DNA from: a virus | DNA length: 26,318 nt | Strand: one strand, 5' to 3' | Virus record (IMG/VR): IMGVR_UViG_3300032282_000167 | Coordinates: 1 to 26,318 of that record | Shown: piece by piece, positions 14,589 through 24,106 of the stretch | Position numbering within the stretch: the stretch's first letter is position 1 | How the letters are laid out: each line of letters starts with the position of its first letter | Position numbers and translations under genes: made by a program | Notes under the pieces: model-generated | Database searches by the model: none | The model's input: the letters and a program-made list of their open reading frames with translations, nothing else | Told to the model about the DNA's origin: nothing

Positions 14589-17500
14589 ATGGCACGACCA
14601 GTATTGATGAGCGACGAAGATCTTTACCAACTTACTGGAAGCTGGGAAGACGCCGCCGCTTTAAGAGACGAACAAAACAACGCAATCAACCAATACGATT
14701 GGTCACAACCTGCGGCTGTAACCGCTCCTGTTGCTGAGGCGCCCGTAGTTGAAACGCCAGCTAGTGGTCTTTCTGCTGTGACTAACGGAAAAAGCGTTGT
14801 CCTTGAAGATGCTTCTGCCCCTGAAGTTCCTGAAGTTACAGCTCCCACAACTGGTGCATTAACCCAAGCCATAACCAAACCTTCAGATACGGAAATTGTT
14901 AAGTTTTTGACTGACAACCCTACTGTAAGCGACGCAGATATAGCCACGATTATGAAGACCACTGGGTTAAATCCAGCGGATATAGCACGAGCTACTGGAG
15001 CCAATGTCGCAGATGTAACTACTCGGTTTGAAGCGGCAACTCAGCCTATTGGCGCCCTAACTCGCAGTTTGACACCAGAAGTTGTTGATGCTGATGCGTC
15101 TATACCAGCAACAACAGCATTAACCGCTGAACAAAAAGCAGAGTTGGCAACCAAAGCTGAAACACCAGCCAAGCCAGCAACTGTCAAAGCCGTATTTCAA
15201 GGCAAGAGCTACGATCTAAATGAAAGTGATGTTAATAAAGTCAAGGCTCAGATCTTGGCTCAAGGCACTACATCCAAATGGACTGGCGAAGGGTTTGGAT
15301 CTGCTGATGCCAACGCTGAAGCCATGGCTAAAAACTTGGTCGCTAGTGGTGTTAAAGACATCAATCAAGTTGGCTTGATCGATAAGAAGGTGGATGTTGA
15401 AGTTAGACCTGATGGTAACGGTGGGTTTGTTGATGCCCAAGGAAAAACTGTTGATCCATCTTTGGTCACAACCCAAGAATACGGTGGTGAAGGCGGCGGT
15501 TACACAACATATACAGCCCCTGTTGGAACACAAAAAGTCATAGGCAACAAAGACACTGGTGAAGCTTTAATTAGAGACTACAACGAGACGGACAAAGCAG
15601 GCACTACATGGTCTGGAACCTACGCTGGTAAGGGCAACACAGCCTTTAGAACATCTTTTACCGCCGATGGAAAACCAATTTTCTACACCACTGGTGCATC
15701 TTCCAATGACTTGGTTAAAGCGTTTGCCGATGATCCAATTCTTGGCAAAGTAGCAACTGCCGCGGCGGCGTACTTTGGGGGCCCCGCAGGCGTAGCCGCA
15801 CTTCAAGTTCTGTTAGGCAAGAGCGTAGAAGACATTGCTAAGGGTGCTTTGCTGACCTATTTAGGTGGTGAAGTTGCTGGAAACGTCTCCAGTTCTACTG
15901 ACCTTATCAACACCTTTGGAGCTGATGCCGCTAAGGTAATTGGCAAAACCGCTGGTCAAGTTGTTTCTAGCGAGGGCAAGGCTGATATTCTTTCTTCCTT
16001 CATTGGTAACGGCATCGATGTTGGAACAAACACCCTACTCAACAACATTGATGGGTTTAAAGATCTTAGCGCTGGCGAAAAGGCTTTTGTTACCAATGTA
16101 GCCAAGACTACCATTCAAAACGGTGGCAACTTGTCGATGGATCAGCTTGTTGACGCTGGTATTGCCGCCGCAACAACCGCTGTGAAAGCCGCCAAGACTG
16201 ACACAATCTCTACAGCCATTAAGGCTGACAAGACCGTCAATGACGCTGTAACTACTCAGCTTGACAAAGCATTAACATTTGATGCAACTGGATCGACAGA
16301 CGTAAACGCGGCAAGTCAAGCGGCTGATGCGGCTGGTTACGGTAAGTTCACATTTGATGGCAAAACTTACACAATTGATAACAACAACGCCGCAAACACA
16401 ATCAAAGAGCTAGAGGCTGACGCCCTTAAAACAAACACAGCCGCCAACCTTAAAGGTGGTGAATTTGAGGGCGTAGATGCACAAGCCGCCGCTACTGCAA
16501 AAGCCAACAATACAGTCATTGGAAACAATGAAGCCGACACGCTAGAAGAAGCGCAGGCTTTGGCTAAGTCTCGCAACCCGACTGGTTCTCAATTTACCTT
16601 TGGCGGTCAGACATACAACATGACCGCGTCTGATGCGCAGATGAAAAATGCGGTTCTGGAGGCTAAGCTTAGCGAAGCTACAACTGCGGCTGATGCCAAA
16701 AAAATTGCACTTGCTGAATTAGGTGCCAATGTTTCGTTTAAATGGACAGACGCAAACGGTAAAGAGCAGACACTTGTTACCGCCTCTACGCCAGTCACAA
16801 CAGCTAATTCAGCAAACTCAACAGCCAATGCCACGATCACAAACTATGTGAATGACAAGCTGTCTAAGAATTTGACCAGTGCAGAGTTCAATCCTGCTGA
16901 CTTGACCAAAGACGAGATGTCAAAGTTTGTTAGCACGTACGCTAACGCGACTGACGCACAAAAAGCCACATTGTTAAAAGGTGCAGATTCAATGACGTTC
17001 AAGGTCATTGACACGCTGTTAAAGCAGACTGCCGCACTCAACCCAACTGGGGCGGGAGATGTAGCCGCCCCTGCTGGTTCTACTACTCTCAAAGCTTGGG
17101 ACAAAGGATCAATAGCTACTGCTGTAGACGTAGCTAAAGCGGCTGGTAATGTTGCCGCGGCTGATATTGCTGGTCTTGGTGTTCGTGGAACTCAATTCTT
17201 GGGCGACCTAATGGGTCAAGACACAAACTCTTTTGCTGGTGTACAAAATCTATTAGTCAACGACAAAGACAAGTCTATGTCTAAGTTGGTTGGCAACGAA
17301 AAGGTTATTGCTGGCGGTATTGCCTCTGGAATCGAATCTGCTGTGGCATGGACGATTGGGGGGCCCATGGCGGGAGTTGCCTCCATCGCTGGTGTGGTGG
17401 CTAACAACTCATGGGTTGAGGGCGCCAATGCTGGTTTAAGCGTTACTGATAACGCAAAACGCACGGCGGCTATGACTGCGCTTGAGGTGGCGGGTGAGAT

Positions 17501-19508
17501 GTTGGGGATCCCCGGCATGAAGGTCATCATGAAGGGCATCCCAGTCACTGGGTCTATATCTGAAATCACCAACGCGCTCACTAGAGCTGGCGCTGGACTG
17601 CTTAATGAAAACGCCTCTGAGTTACTGACAACCATTGCCCAATTCAGCGTAGACAAGTTTGCTTCATTTGGTCTAAACAAAAACGCCACGTTTGATGATT
17701 TCCAAACAGCCCTGAAAGACACCATCATTGCCACTACAGCGGCAGTCGGTACGTCTAGCGGCATTTCTACAGCCACAAGAGCGGCAAGCGGTGCAAACAC
17801 TACGCAGATTGCGGATGCTGATCGTACTGCGGTGTCTCCTGATACATCTTTGTTGACCAGTGGCGCATCCTTTGGCGCTAAAGTTGGTGACACTTCAAAC
17901 CAAGGCGTTAATCAAGTTAGCAGTGAAGCCATTGACTTCAACAAGCTAGATCCGTCAAAACAAACAACAATTCTTGACAGCTTGCGTAGCAATATTGCAA
18001 ACATAGGATTGTCAGCGGCTCTGACACTTGGATCTCTTGCAAATGCAACCGAAGTTGAGACGTATGTAAACAACTCTATTCAGACAGCCGCTAGTACTGG
18101 CGCTAATGTAGAGACAGCGATCAATACGTCTGTCTCTGGCTCAATCAACTCTGCCATCAACAACAAGGTTAGCACAGAGACAGCTATAAGTTCAGCGGTA
18201 TCTTCTGCTGTTACGTCTGCTGTCAACAACAACGTCAACACAACTACAGCTATCAACAGCGCCGTTACTTCTGCTGTAAATACTGCCTCGACTAGCGCCG
18301 CAAGCACTACAGCCGCTGTGACGACAGCCGTGGACTCTGCTGTATCAACTGCGATCAGCACAAGCGTTGCCAACAACACTTTGACTGCGGCTACGGTTAA
18401 CACAGCGGTAAATACTGCCGTTAACTCTGCCGTAACCGCCGCTGTTGCCAACAACGTAAGCACCACAACCGCTGTCAATACTGCTGTTACAGCCGCTGTA
18501 ACCGCCGCTGTAACAAACAATGTGAGTGTTGCCGACGCAGTCACCGCCGCGGTTGCCTCAGTAACAAATTTAAATGTGAATGTTGCGGCTGTGACCGCCC
18601 TTGCTACAAATATAGCTAATGAGACTTTGGTTAAAAATGACCTAGTCAACAATATCAACACTTTAATTGGTGTAACTACGACGCCTGTGACTCCTATCAC
18701 GCCTGTCACACCTCCTCCCCCTCCTCCTCCCCCACCGTCTCTCCCCCCGCCCCCTGTGGTGACGCCCCCTGTAGTTGAGCCGCCTGTGGTGATTCCTCCT
18801 GTTGTTGTTCCTCCTGTGGTTACGCCCCCACCTACAACAACCAGTTCAAAGACAACAACGGCAAGCTCTGGAATGCTTCCAGCCGTCATGATGGCTGGTG
18901 ATATTGCGCGCCTGCCTCCGCAGATGCTCAAGGCGTACATGACACAAGACAAGTTTGTGGATCCTCTTGCTCAACTACACGCTTTGCAAGAAAACACGAA
19001 TGCTGAGAAAATACAGTCAGCACCTCAAGTTAAAACACAGGAACCAGATATGCCAGATCAAGGCACTTGGAAATACGGCAACGCTCCAGACGACCTAGAC
19101 ACGTTGTTTGCCGAAGACAAAGTCGCTCCTGCTTTTAAAGCTGGTGGCTATGTTTCCCCCCTACAAATGGCTTCTGGTGGCGCTATGCCCTTGCCCTTGT
19201 TGGTTAAGTCTGGTGGCGCCTTGGGTGCGATGCCTCGACCTGATGGTCGTTTGGACTTCCGCCACGGTGCGCACGTAGCTGGTGACGGAGATGGGCAGTC
19301 TGACGACATCAAAGCCATGTTGGCTGACGGTGAGTTTGTCTTCCCTGCGGACGTAGTTTCTGCGCTCGGAAATGGCTCAACCAAGGCTGGTTCAGATAAA
19401 CTATACGAAATGATGCACTCAATTCGTGAAAGAGCACGGTCTAAGAAGCCAAAAGACCTGCCACCACCTGCATTGAAATCACCCCTAGATTACCTAAAGA
19501 AACGGTAA
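14589..19508 (+). CDS. Giant internal virion/ejection protein (tape-measure-like)
   Basis: This 1639-residue protein is probably carried inside the capsid and ejected to help move DNA across the envelope, like the large inner proteins of T7/P22-like phages. The N-terminus holds SDxELYxL-like and Ala/Thr/Pro-rich helices. Modules with an F-x-x-G-K/Q-x-Y core occur at about 204, 585 and 665, with a degenerate one near 716. Hydrophobic helices at about 389-411 and 908-938 could insert in membranes. Residues about 1155-1365 are low-complexity Val/Ala/Thr/Asn repeats, followed by nine consecutive prolines (1375-1383) and PPVV repeats to about 1415. The C-terminus (about 1517-1639: MLADGEFVFPADVVSALGNG, SDKLYEMMHSIRERAR, PLDYLKKR) matches a conserved end seen in large podoviral internal proteins. 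Confidence 0.8.
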   Translation: MARPVLMSDEDLYQLTGSWEDAAALRDEQNNAINQYDWSQPAAVTAPVAEAPVVETPASGLSAVTNGKSVVLEDASAPEVPEVTAPTTGALTQAITKPSDTEIVKFLTDNPTVSDADIATIMKTTGLNPADIARATGANVADVTTRFEAATQPIGALTRSLTPEVVDADASIPATTALTAEQKAELATKAETPAKPATVKAVFQGKSYDLNESDVNKVKAQILAQGTTSKWTGEGFGSADANAEAMAKNLVASGVKDINQVGLIDKKVDVEVRPDGNGGFVDAQGKTVDPSLVTTQEYGGEGGGYTTYTAPVGTQKVIGNKDTGEALIRDYNETDKAGTTWSGTYAGKGNTAFRTSFTADGKPIFYTTGASSNDLVKAFADDPILGKVATAAAAYFGGPAGVAALQVLLGKSVEDIAKGALLTYLGGEVAGNVSSSTDLINTFGADAAKVIGKTAGQVVSSEGKADILSSFIGNGIDVGTNTLLNNIDGFKDLSAGEKAFVTNVAKTTIQNGGNLSMDQLVDAGIAAATTAVKAAKTDTISTAIKADKTVNDAVTTQLDKALTFDATGSTDVNAASQAADAAGYGKFTFDGKTYTIDNNNAANTIKELEADALKTNTAANLKGGEFEGVDAQAAATAKANNTVIGNNEADTLEEAQALAKSRNPTGSQFTFGGQTYNMTASDAQMKNAVLEAKLSEATTAADAKKIALAELGANVSFKWTDANGKEQTLVTASTPVTTANSANSTANATITNYVNDKLSKNLTSAEFNPADLTKDEMSKFVSTYANATDAQKATLLKGADSMTFKVIDTLLKQTAALNPTGAGDVAAPAGSTTLKAWDKGSIATAVDVAKAAGNVAAADIAGLGVRGTQFLGDLMGQDTNSFAGVQNLLVNDKDKSMSKLVGNEKVIAGGIASGIESAVAWTIGGPMAGVASIAGVVANNSWVEGANAGLSVTDNAKRTAAMTALEVAGEMLGIPGMKVIMKGIPVTGSISEITNALTRAGAGLLNENASELLTTIAQFSVDKFASFGLNKNATFDDFQTALKDTIIATTAAVGTSSGISTATRAASGANTTQIADADRTAVSPDTSLLTSGASFGAKVGDTSNQGVNQVSSEAIDFNKLDPSKQTTILDSLRSNIANIGLSAALTLGSLANATEVETYVNNSIQTAASTGANVETAINTSVSGSINSAINNKVSTETAISSAVSSAVTSAVNNNVNTTTAINSAVTSAVNTASTSAASTTAAVTTAVDSAVSTAISTSVANNTLTAATVNTAVNTAVNSAVTAAVANNVSTTTAVNTAVTAAVTAAVTNNVSVADAVTAAVASVTNLNVNVAAVTALATNIANETLVKNDLVNNINTLIGVTTTPVTPITPVTPPPPPPPPPSLPPPPVVTPPVVEPPVVIPPVVVPPVVTPPPTTTSSKTTTASSGMLPAVMMAGDIARLPPQMLKAYMTQDKFVDPLAQLHALQENTNAEKIQSAPQVKTQEPDMPDQGTWKYGNAPDDLDTLFAEDKVAPAFKAGGYVSPLQMASGGAMPLPLLVKSGGALGAMPRPDGRLDFRHGAHVAGDGDGQSDDIKAMLADGEFVFPADVVSALGNGSTKAGSDKLYEMMHSIRERARSKKPKDLPPPALKSPLDYLKKR
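18050..18690 (+). repeat. Val/Ala/Thr/Asn repeat tract in giant internal protein gene
   Basis: The region encodes runs of four-residue units such as TAVN, SAVT and AAVT interrupted by NNVSTTT-like spacers every 20-35 residues. At DNA level the units are degenerate GCTGTTAC / GCCGTAAC variants. The tract gives a long open frame on the opposite strand that is not a gene. Confidence 0.8.
18711..18838 (+). repeat. Polyproline and PPVV repeat tract
   Basis: C/T-rich DNA encodes nine prolines, Ser-Leu, four more prolines, then repeats of the type VVxPP, about five times. This would form a stiff polyproline-II linker between the Val/Ala repeat region and the conserved C-terminal part. Confidence 0.85.
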
Positions 19509-19519
19509 GGAGCACATAA

Positions 19520-20404
19520 ATGGCAAGCTTATTCCAAGGTGACGCACCACCAAATGTAGAAACGACCAGAACGACGGCGACTACAGCTCCTCAGTATTTA
19601 ACCGACTACTTGACGGATTTAGCCAAGGCTGGTCAAGGCGTACTTGAAAAGCCTGCTGATACGCTTGTTGCTCCTTTGAGCACTTTGACACAGTCTGCAA
19701 TTGATTATGCGCCTACAGCGTTGATGCGTTATCAAACCCCAATGAATGACGCATTGACGGCTGGTCAGGCTGGTGCTGACGTAAGTCAAGCGGACATCTC
19801 TAAGTTCTACAACCCATACGAGAACGCTGTTGTGGGTGGTATGGCGGCTCAAAGCGCCACTAACGTACAACGTAACCTTATGCCCCAGCTCAAAGCTGGC
19901 TTTGTAGGTACTGGTGGTTTGGGCGGTACTCGTTACGCAAACGCCTTGGGTCAAACCATGGGCGATGTGAACACCACTCTGTTGCAAGAGCAGAACAAGG
20001 CTCGCCAAACTGGCTACCAATCTGCCCTTGATGCCGCTTTGCGTGAGATGAGCGGTCAGACTCAAGCCGCAAGTGCACTGACAAACTTGGGTACTGCTGA
20101 GCAAAACGCGGCAACGTCTGGTTTGAAGTCAGCTTCTGACCTCGGTGCAATCGAGCAGGCTCAGAAACAAGCCGTGATCAATGCGCCTCTGACAAACGCT
20201 ACAAATGTGGCGGCTTTGCTACGTGGTTATACGTACCCAACAACGGTCACCGAAAACTATAAAGGCCCCGCCCAGAACTACGGCCCCTCCATCCTGTCGC
20301 AAATCGGCGGTTTGGGCGGCTTGCTTGGTAGCGGCACTAATAAAGATAATTCAGGCTGGCTTGACAAGCTCACAAAATGGATTGGCGACAATACTCCCCC
20401 TTGA
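19520..20404 (+). CDS. Probable internal virion (ejection) protein
   Basis: This 294-residue protein has a strong TAAGGAG ribosome site. It is helical and Ala/Gln/Thr-rich, with conserved-looking stretches PQYLTDYLTDLA (about 24-35), DISKFYNPYENAVVGGMAAQS (about 92-112), and GGTRYANALGQTMGDVNTTLLQEQNKARQTGYQSALDAA (about 135-175). It ends in a Gly-rich segment (SQIGGLGGLLGSG) and an amphipathic LTKWIGDN. The FYNPY motif plus the RxxxYxxA helices is a pattern I associate with small internal/ejection proteins of environmental podoviruses. Its place between two other internal-protein genes supports that. No enzymatic motif is seen. Confidence 0.65.
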   Translation: MASLFQGDAPPNVETTRTTATTAPQYLTDYLTDLAKAGQGVLEKPADTLVAPLSTLTQSAIDYAPTALMRYQTPMNDALTAGQAGADVSQADISKFYNPYENAVVGGMAAQSATNVQRNLMPQLKAGFVGTGGLGGTRYANALGQTMGDVNTTLLQEQNKARQTGYQSALDAALREMSGQTQAASALTNLGTAEQNAATSGLKSASDLGAIEQAQKQAVINAPLTNATNVAALLRGYTYPTTVTENYKGPAQNYGPSILSQIGGLGGLLGSGTNKDNSGWLDKLTKWIGDNTPP

Positions 20405-20425
20405 AAGTGTTGAGGTTAAAAAACT

Positions 20426-22168
20426 ATGGCAGATAAATCAGCACCAAATTTAACTTTTGCAATTGGCTCAGAAGCCATGCAAGAGTATTTAGACGCTCAA
20501 AAGAATGCTCGAGAAAAGTTAGATGATCGTAGCAATCGTTTGTTTGATCCAACCATGCTTGCCATGGCTCAGGGCTTCTTAGCGCCTACTAAAACAGGTG
20601 GTTTTGGTGAATCGCTGGGCAATGTAGCCGCGCAGGTGGGCCCCGCTCAAGCCGCTGAAGAAAAGCGCATCATGGACATGGCTAAGATGCGTTTGGAAAT
20701 GGCTCAACAAGGTGTCCAGACTGAAATTCAAACAAAACAAGCTCAAGACAGACAACGGATTATCAATCAAGAGTTGGGCGAAGAATCGCCTTTTGGTAAA
20801 CCCCCCGTAGCCGCACAGCCTGCTCCACAACCTGCTCCACGTCCCGCACCTCAACCTGCTGGCGCTTTGCCCTCTGCGCCCAGTGGTCAGCCGCCCCAAG
20901 CTCCTTCTGCGCCTTTGTCTGCACCTTTGTCTACGGCACAGCCAGCACCTGCACCTATGCCAGCACCATTGGCTCAAGCACAACCAACGCAACAAGCACA
21001 GCAAGCGCCTAGCGGAACACAGTTGTTCCCTGCACAACCTTATCCCCTTGACGCTGAAGAGCGCAAATTATTTGCTCAAGGTATTGCGGCTAATAAAGAT
21101 CCGTATGAGATCCGTAAAGACATCAATGAAGCTCGTCGCAAAAACATTCAAGTAAACCAAGCGGGTACTTCTGCGGTGAATTTAGGTACTGGTAAGCAAT
21201 ACGGGTTTGATCCAACGCCTACCAAGACTTACATCCATGGCTACGGGAATGTAGATATTCCTGCAACATACGCAAGGATGCTTGGTGACGCTCAGGATGC
21301 GGATGAATATGCCAAGATTGCCAAGATGATTATGTTTGGGCCTCAAGCCAAAACGCCAGCTCCTTCTACACCTAACGCAACACCTACTGGGGCGGCTCCT
21401 GCTGGGGCTCCATTGCAAAGACCAACAACATCACAAGCAGACGCTGATGCCGCTCGCCTTAGAGCAGAAGCTGAAGCGGAAGCTAAAGGCTCCGCAGATC
21501 GTACAAACGCCGCTAAGAACTTGTTTGCCCCTGCACTTGAGACTCGAATCGTTGCTCAGTCTGCCAAAGATCTTGTCAATCAAGAAGGTGGTAAGTTGGT
21601 CATGGGCATCTTTGAGAAGCCTAAAGTTGGTTCTATTTTGGCAAAAATGATTGACGAAGGTACGTTCTCGCCAATTGGTTTTCGTGACGCTATGGTCGCC
21701 TCTAACATTGCTTTTAGCGTTGACCAAAAGCCCAATGAAAATTCTGAGCAGTACACAGAGCGTAAGCAAGCAATTTTGGATCGCTACTACCAAACAGCGA
21801 CCATGGTGGCTCGTGCCAAGTTTGAGGCTAGTAAGTTGGCTCAAGGTCAGGGTGCATTCTCTGACGGCGAGCGTCGCTTGTTTGCTGACACCACGCTTAG
21901 CATGAAAGACTCTGTAGCTACAATCAACAAAAAAGCTGACATGTTGATTGAGCGTGCAAACTTTGCTCAAAATCTTTCTCGCGAGATGAGTCGTTCACGC
22001 ATGAACTACGACACCTTTGTTGACTCCCCACAGGGTCAGAAGATGATCAAGGACTACGAGAAGCGTTTGAGTAACATTTGGACTGGTAAGGTCGCTGGAG
22101 CCTCTAAGCCTGCTGGCAGACCAGACATAGACGCGGCGCAAGCAAACGTAGAGAGGCAAGTTCAATAA
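20426..22168 (+). CDS. Probable internal virion (ejection) protein with Pro/Gln-rich linker
   Basis: This 580-residue protein follows the previous gene by 21 bases, with a GAGG ribosome site. The N-terminal ~120 residues are helical (MLAMAQGFLAPTKTGGFGESLGNVAAQ, then a long coiled helix with EIQTKQAQDRQR). Residues about 126-205 are a disordered Pro/Ala/Gln linker. Residues about 300-560 are mostly helical, with a GQGAFSDGERRLF motif (about 470-482) that resembles a conserved phrase of podoviral inner proteins. The stop overlaps the next start (TAATG), so it is coupled to the transglycosylase and probably forms part of the same ejection complex. No catalytic motif is seen. Confidence 0.65.
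   Translation: MADKSAPNLTFAIGSEAMQEYLDAQKNAREKLDDRSNRLFDPTMLAMAQGFLAPTKTGGFGESLGNVAAQVGPAQAAEEKRIMDMAKMRLEMAQQGVQTEIQTKQAQDRQRIINQELGEESPFGKPPVAAQPAPQPAPRPAPQPAGALPSAPSGQPPQAPSAPLSAPLSTAQPAPAPMPAPLAQAQPTQQAQQAPSGTQLFPAQPYPLDAEERKLFAQGIAANKDPYEIRKDINEARRKNIQVNQAGTSAVNLGTGKQYGFDPTPTKTYIHGYGNVDIPATYARMLGDAQDADEYAKIAKMIMFGPQAKTPAPSTPNATPTGAAPAGAPLQRPTTSQADADAARLRAEAEAEAKGSADRTNAAKNLFAPALETRIVAQSAKDLVNQEGGKLVMGIFEKPKVGSILAKMIDEGTFSPIGFRDAMVASNIAFSVDQKPNENSEQYTERKQAILDRYYQTATMVARAKFEASKLAQGQGAFSDGERRLFADTTLSMKDSVATINKKADMLIERANFAQNLSREMSRSRMNYDTFVDSPQGQKMIKDYEKRLSNIWTGKVAGASKPAGRPDIDAAQANVERQVQ
20803..21030 (+). repeat. Pro/Ala/Gln low-complexity linker
   Basis: CCTGCTCCA-like units encode PAPQPAPRPAPQPAG and then Pro/Gln/Ala-rich sequence, a probable flexible linker between two helical domains of the internal protein. 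Confidence 0.7.
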
Positions 22169-23814
22169 TGGCTGATCTTAAACTCACCTTCCTAAACAAC
22201 AAGCTAAGTAAAGAACAGCTTCAGATGGCGGAGAAGGTGGCAAAAGCCGCCGCCGCCATGGGTATTGATCCTTCGTTTGCCGTTTCGATTGCTTTCAAAG
22301 AAGGTAGCCTTAACCCCGACACCATTGATCATCCCCAAACAGGCGCAATTGGGATGATGCAAATCATGCCAGATACTGGTAAGGCTTATGGCTACTCCGA
22401 AGCAGATTTGCGCAAGCCTGAAATCAACCTTATTGCTGGACTTAAGAACCTCAAAGAGTCTTTGGCTTACGCAAACAACAAGCCAATGTTGGCGGCTGTT
22501 TATTACCACAGCGGCCCTGACGCGATTGCTGACCAAGCCGCTGGCAAGCCGTTGGGCCCTAACGCGCTGAAGTACGTCAAAACCCTCAAAGGTTTTGGTA
22601 CGTTTGACGCCTTTAACCCAGACTTCAAAGCCCCCGCTGAACAAGAAGCACCTGCCGCGTCACAAGAGTCTGCACCCGCCCCACCAGAGGCTCCCTCAGC
22701 CGCTAATTTAGGTGATGCAAAAATCCTAACGCCTGAACAAGACTTTATTCGCCCAAATTCACTTGCCGACCTAAAGCGTCAACAGTACGGATTGGTTGGT
22801 GCATTGGGTGGAACTGCTGTCGCCGCCGCTCCTTACATTGGAACAACTGCGGCTGGTACGGCAGGTCGAATGATCAGGGCGTTCAATGATGCCAGACAGC
22901 CTTCTACAGCCCCTACAGGCGGTTTGCCGACTGGTGGCGCACCTACTCCACCACAAACAGCCCCAAGCGCTCCTACGGGCGGTTTACCCAATGTTCAAGG
23001 TCAGCCTGTAATGGGGGTTGCCGACGCAGGTCGAATGGCTCAAGGTCAAACAGGTGTAATTCCTTACAACACCGCCAAAGCGCTCGGTGTAACGGACATT
23101 GAGGCTGGTCAAGCTTTGACTAACACCAAGCAACAGGGTGGTGCTTGGGATATTGCAACAAAACGTGCTGAGGCTCTGAATAAGCTCCAAAGCATGGGTA
23201 TGGGTAATTTCAACGAGAACCCGCTTTATGGCGGCATCATGACTCAGGCGCCCAGCGTCGGTGGTGGTGTACGAGTAGATCCAGCAACTGGCACTCCTCA
23301 GTCTTTTGCCATGCGTGTACCTGAGACTGGTCAAGTTGGTCAGACTGCTGAGCTTCAAGCAATTCCAAAGGCGCCTGTCATTCCCACAACGCCTCCACCA
23401 CTTTCTGGCTTAGACCAAGTCAAGAACATGTTTACCAACATGATGAAATACAGTGGCACCGCTTTGCGGTATGTTGCCCCACCCTTAGCTGGTTTGAGCA
23501 TCGGTCGCGACTTGGCTGACATGGAGTCTCAATACGAGCGTGCTCCTATGGAGCGTGACTACACAGACATGGGTTTGAGCCTTGCTAGTGCCTTGGCTAC
23601 GGGTGCTTCACTAACTCCAGCGTTCCCTGTTGCCGCGCCTTTGAGCATTGCTATACCAACCTATCGCAACATTCGTAGGAACGTGCTTGCCCAAGAGTCA
23701 GATCCTGAACTTCAGCGCAGGAACAAAATGGAGCCTACAGAAGCAGAACTTGAGCTTGCATCACAGCCAGCTTTCCGTTATGGTAGATCTGGTATACGCT
23801 ACCCCAATCCTTGA
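22168..23814 (+). CDS. Virion-associated lytic transglycosylase (SLT domain) ejection protein
   Basis: Residues about 14-150 of this 548-residue protein form a soluble-lytic-transglycosylase domain: catalytic Glu45 in AFKEGSLNP, GAIGMMQIMP at 59-68, and AAVYYHSGP at 109-117, all in family order. It would open a local hole in peptidoglycan for DNA entry. Pro/Ala-rich linkers follow at about 153-175 and 245-275. The C-terminal region (about 425-520) has hydrophobic and amphipathic stretches (YVAPPLAGLSIG; GLSLASALATGASLTPAFPVAAPLSIAI) that could touch the membrane, and it ends in a GRSGIRYPNP tail. It is the last gene of the plus-strand block and directly precedes a strong terminator. Confidence 0.88.
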   Translation: MADLKLTFLNNKLSKEQLQMAEKVAKAAAAMGIDPSFAVSIAFKEGSLNPDTIDHPQTGAIGMMQIMPDTGKAYGYSEADLRKPEINLIAGLKNLKESLAYANNKPMLAAVYYHSGPDAIADQAAGKPLGPNALKYVKTLKGFGTFDAFNPDFKAPAEQEAPAASQESAPAPPEAPSAANLGDAKILTPEQDFIRPNSLADLKRQQYGLVGALGGTAVAAAPYIGTTAAGTAGRMIRAFNDARQPSTAPTGGLPTGGAPTPPQTAPSAPTGGLPNVQGQPVMGVADAGRMAQGQTGVIPYNTAKALGVTDIEAGQALTNTKQQGGAWDIATKRAEALNKLQSMGMGNFNENPLYGGIMTQAPSVGGGVRVDPATGTPQSFAMRVPETGQVGQTAELQAIPKAPVIPTTPPPLSGLDQVKNMFTNMMKYSGTALRYVAPPLAGLSIGRDLADMESQYERAPMERDYTDMGLSLASALATGASLTPAFPVAAPLSIAIPTYRNIRRNVLAQESDPELQRRNKMEPTEAELELASQPAFRYGRSGIRYPNP

Positions 23815-23856
23815 TTCTCCTCACAAGTGTCTTTTCGGAGCAGTTGCCACTTGTTT

Positions 23857-23883
23857 AGCCCCCCTCATACGGGGGCTTTTTTT
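23857..23883 (+). terminator. Strong intrinsic terminator of the structural block
   Basis: AGCCCCC (23857-23863) pairs with GGGGGCT (23871-23877) around a seven-base loop, followed by a run of T to 23883. It lies 42 bases after the last plus-strand stop. The TAA of the convergent minus-strand gene (TTA at 23882-23884 on the plus strand) lies in the T-run. Confidence 0.92.
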
Positions 23884-24106
23884 ATGCGTGTCCTGCGGGT
23901 GTGCAGAGCATAAATAGGATTTCTTTGCGCTCGTACTCTATGTCGTCCATAGCGGCGTCATAACCATGCTCTAAAACCAACGAAAACAGCTTTGCTCTAT
24001 AAGCCTGTTCAGACTTACAGCCCTTATCAAAGCATTTGGTGAATCGCTCTATGGCGTTCCAATCAGCTTCTAATTTGCCGTTGTCGTCAATTTTCATCAA
24101 GATCAT
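23882..24106 (-). CDS. Small acidic protein, unknown function
   Basis: I start at the ATG at 24106 (74 residues), which overlaps the upstream gene by 20 bases; a second ATG at 24097 (MKIDDNGKLEADW) is equally possible, and a TTG at 24139 would overlap more. No start has a clear ribosome site. The protein is acidic and helical with an FTKCFDKGCKSEQAYRAKL stretch and ends in LCTPAGHA. The stop codon lies inside the terminator's T-run. It is the last gene of the minus-strand set; no family is recognised. Confidence 0.5.
   Translation of the reverse strand: MILMKIDDNGKLEADWNAIERFTKCFDKGCKSEQAYRAKLFSLVLEHGYDAAMDDIEYERKEILFMLCTPAGHA

Noticed and set aside
17216-17893. Minus-strand open frame of 225 codons
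   Set aside because: It lies inside the giant internal protein gene; no start signal or recognisable domain.
18080-18952. Long minus-strand open frame (290 codons) over the Val/Ala repeat and polyproline tract
   Set aside because: Its composition (Val/Ala/Thr/Gly runs) mirrors the low-complexity plus-strand repeats, it has no ribosome site, and it is fully covered by a convincing gene.
20579-21037. Minus-strand frame of 152 codons rich in Cys/Arg/Leu
   Set aside because: It is antisense to the Pro/Ala/Gln linker, whose composition generates it.
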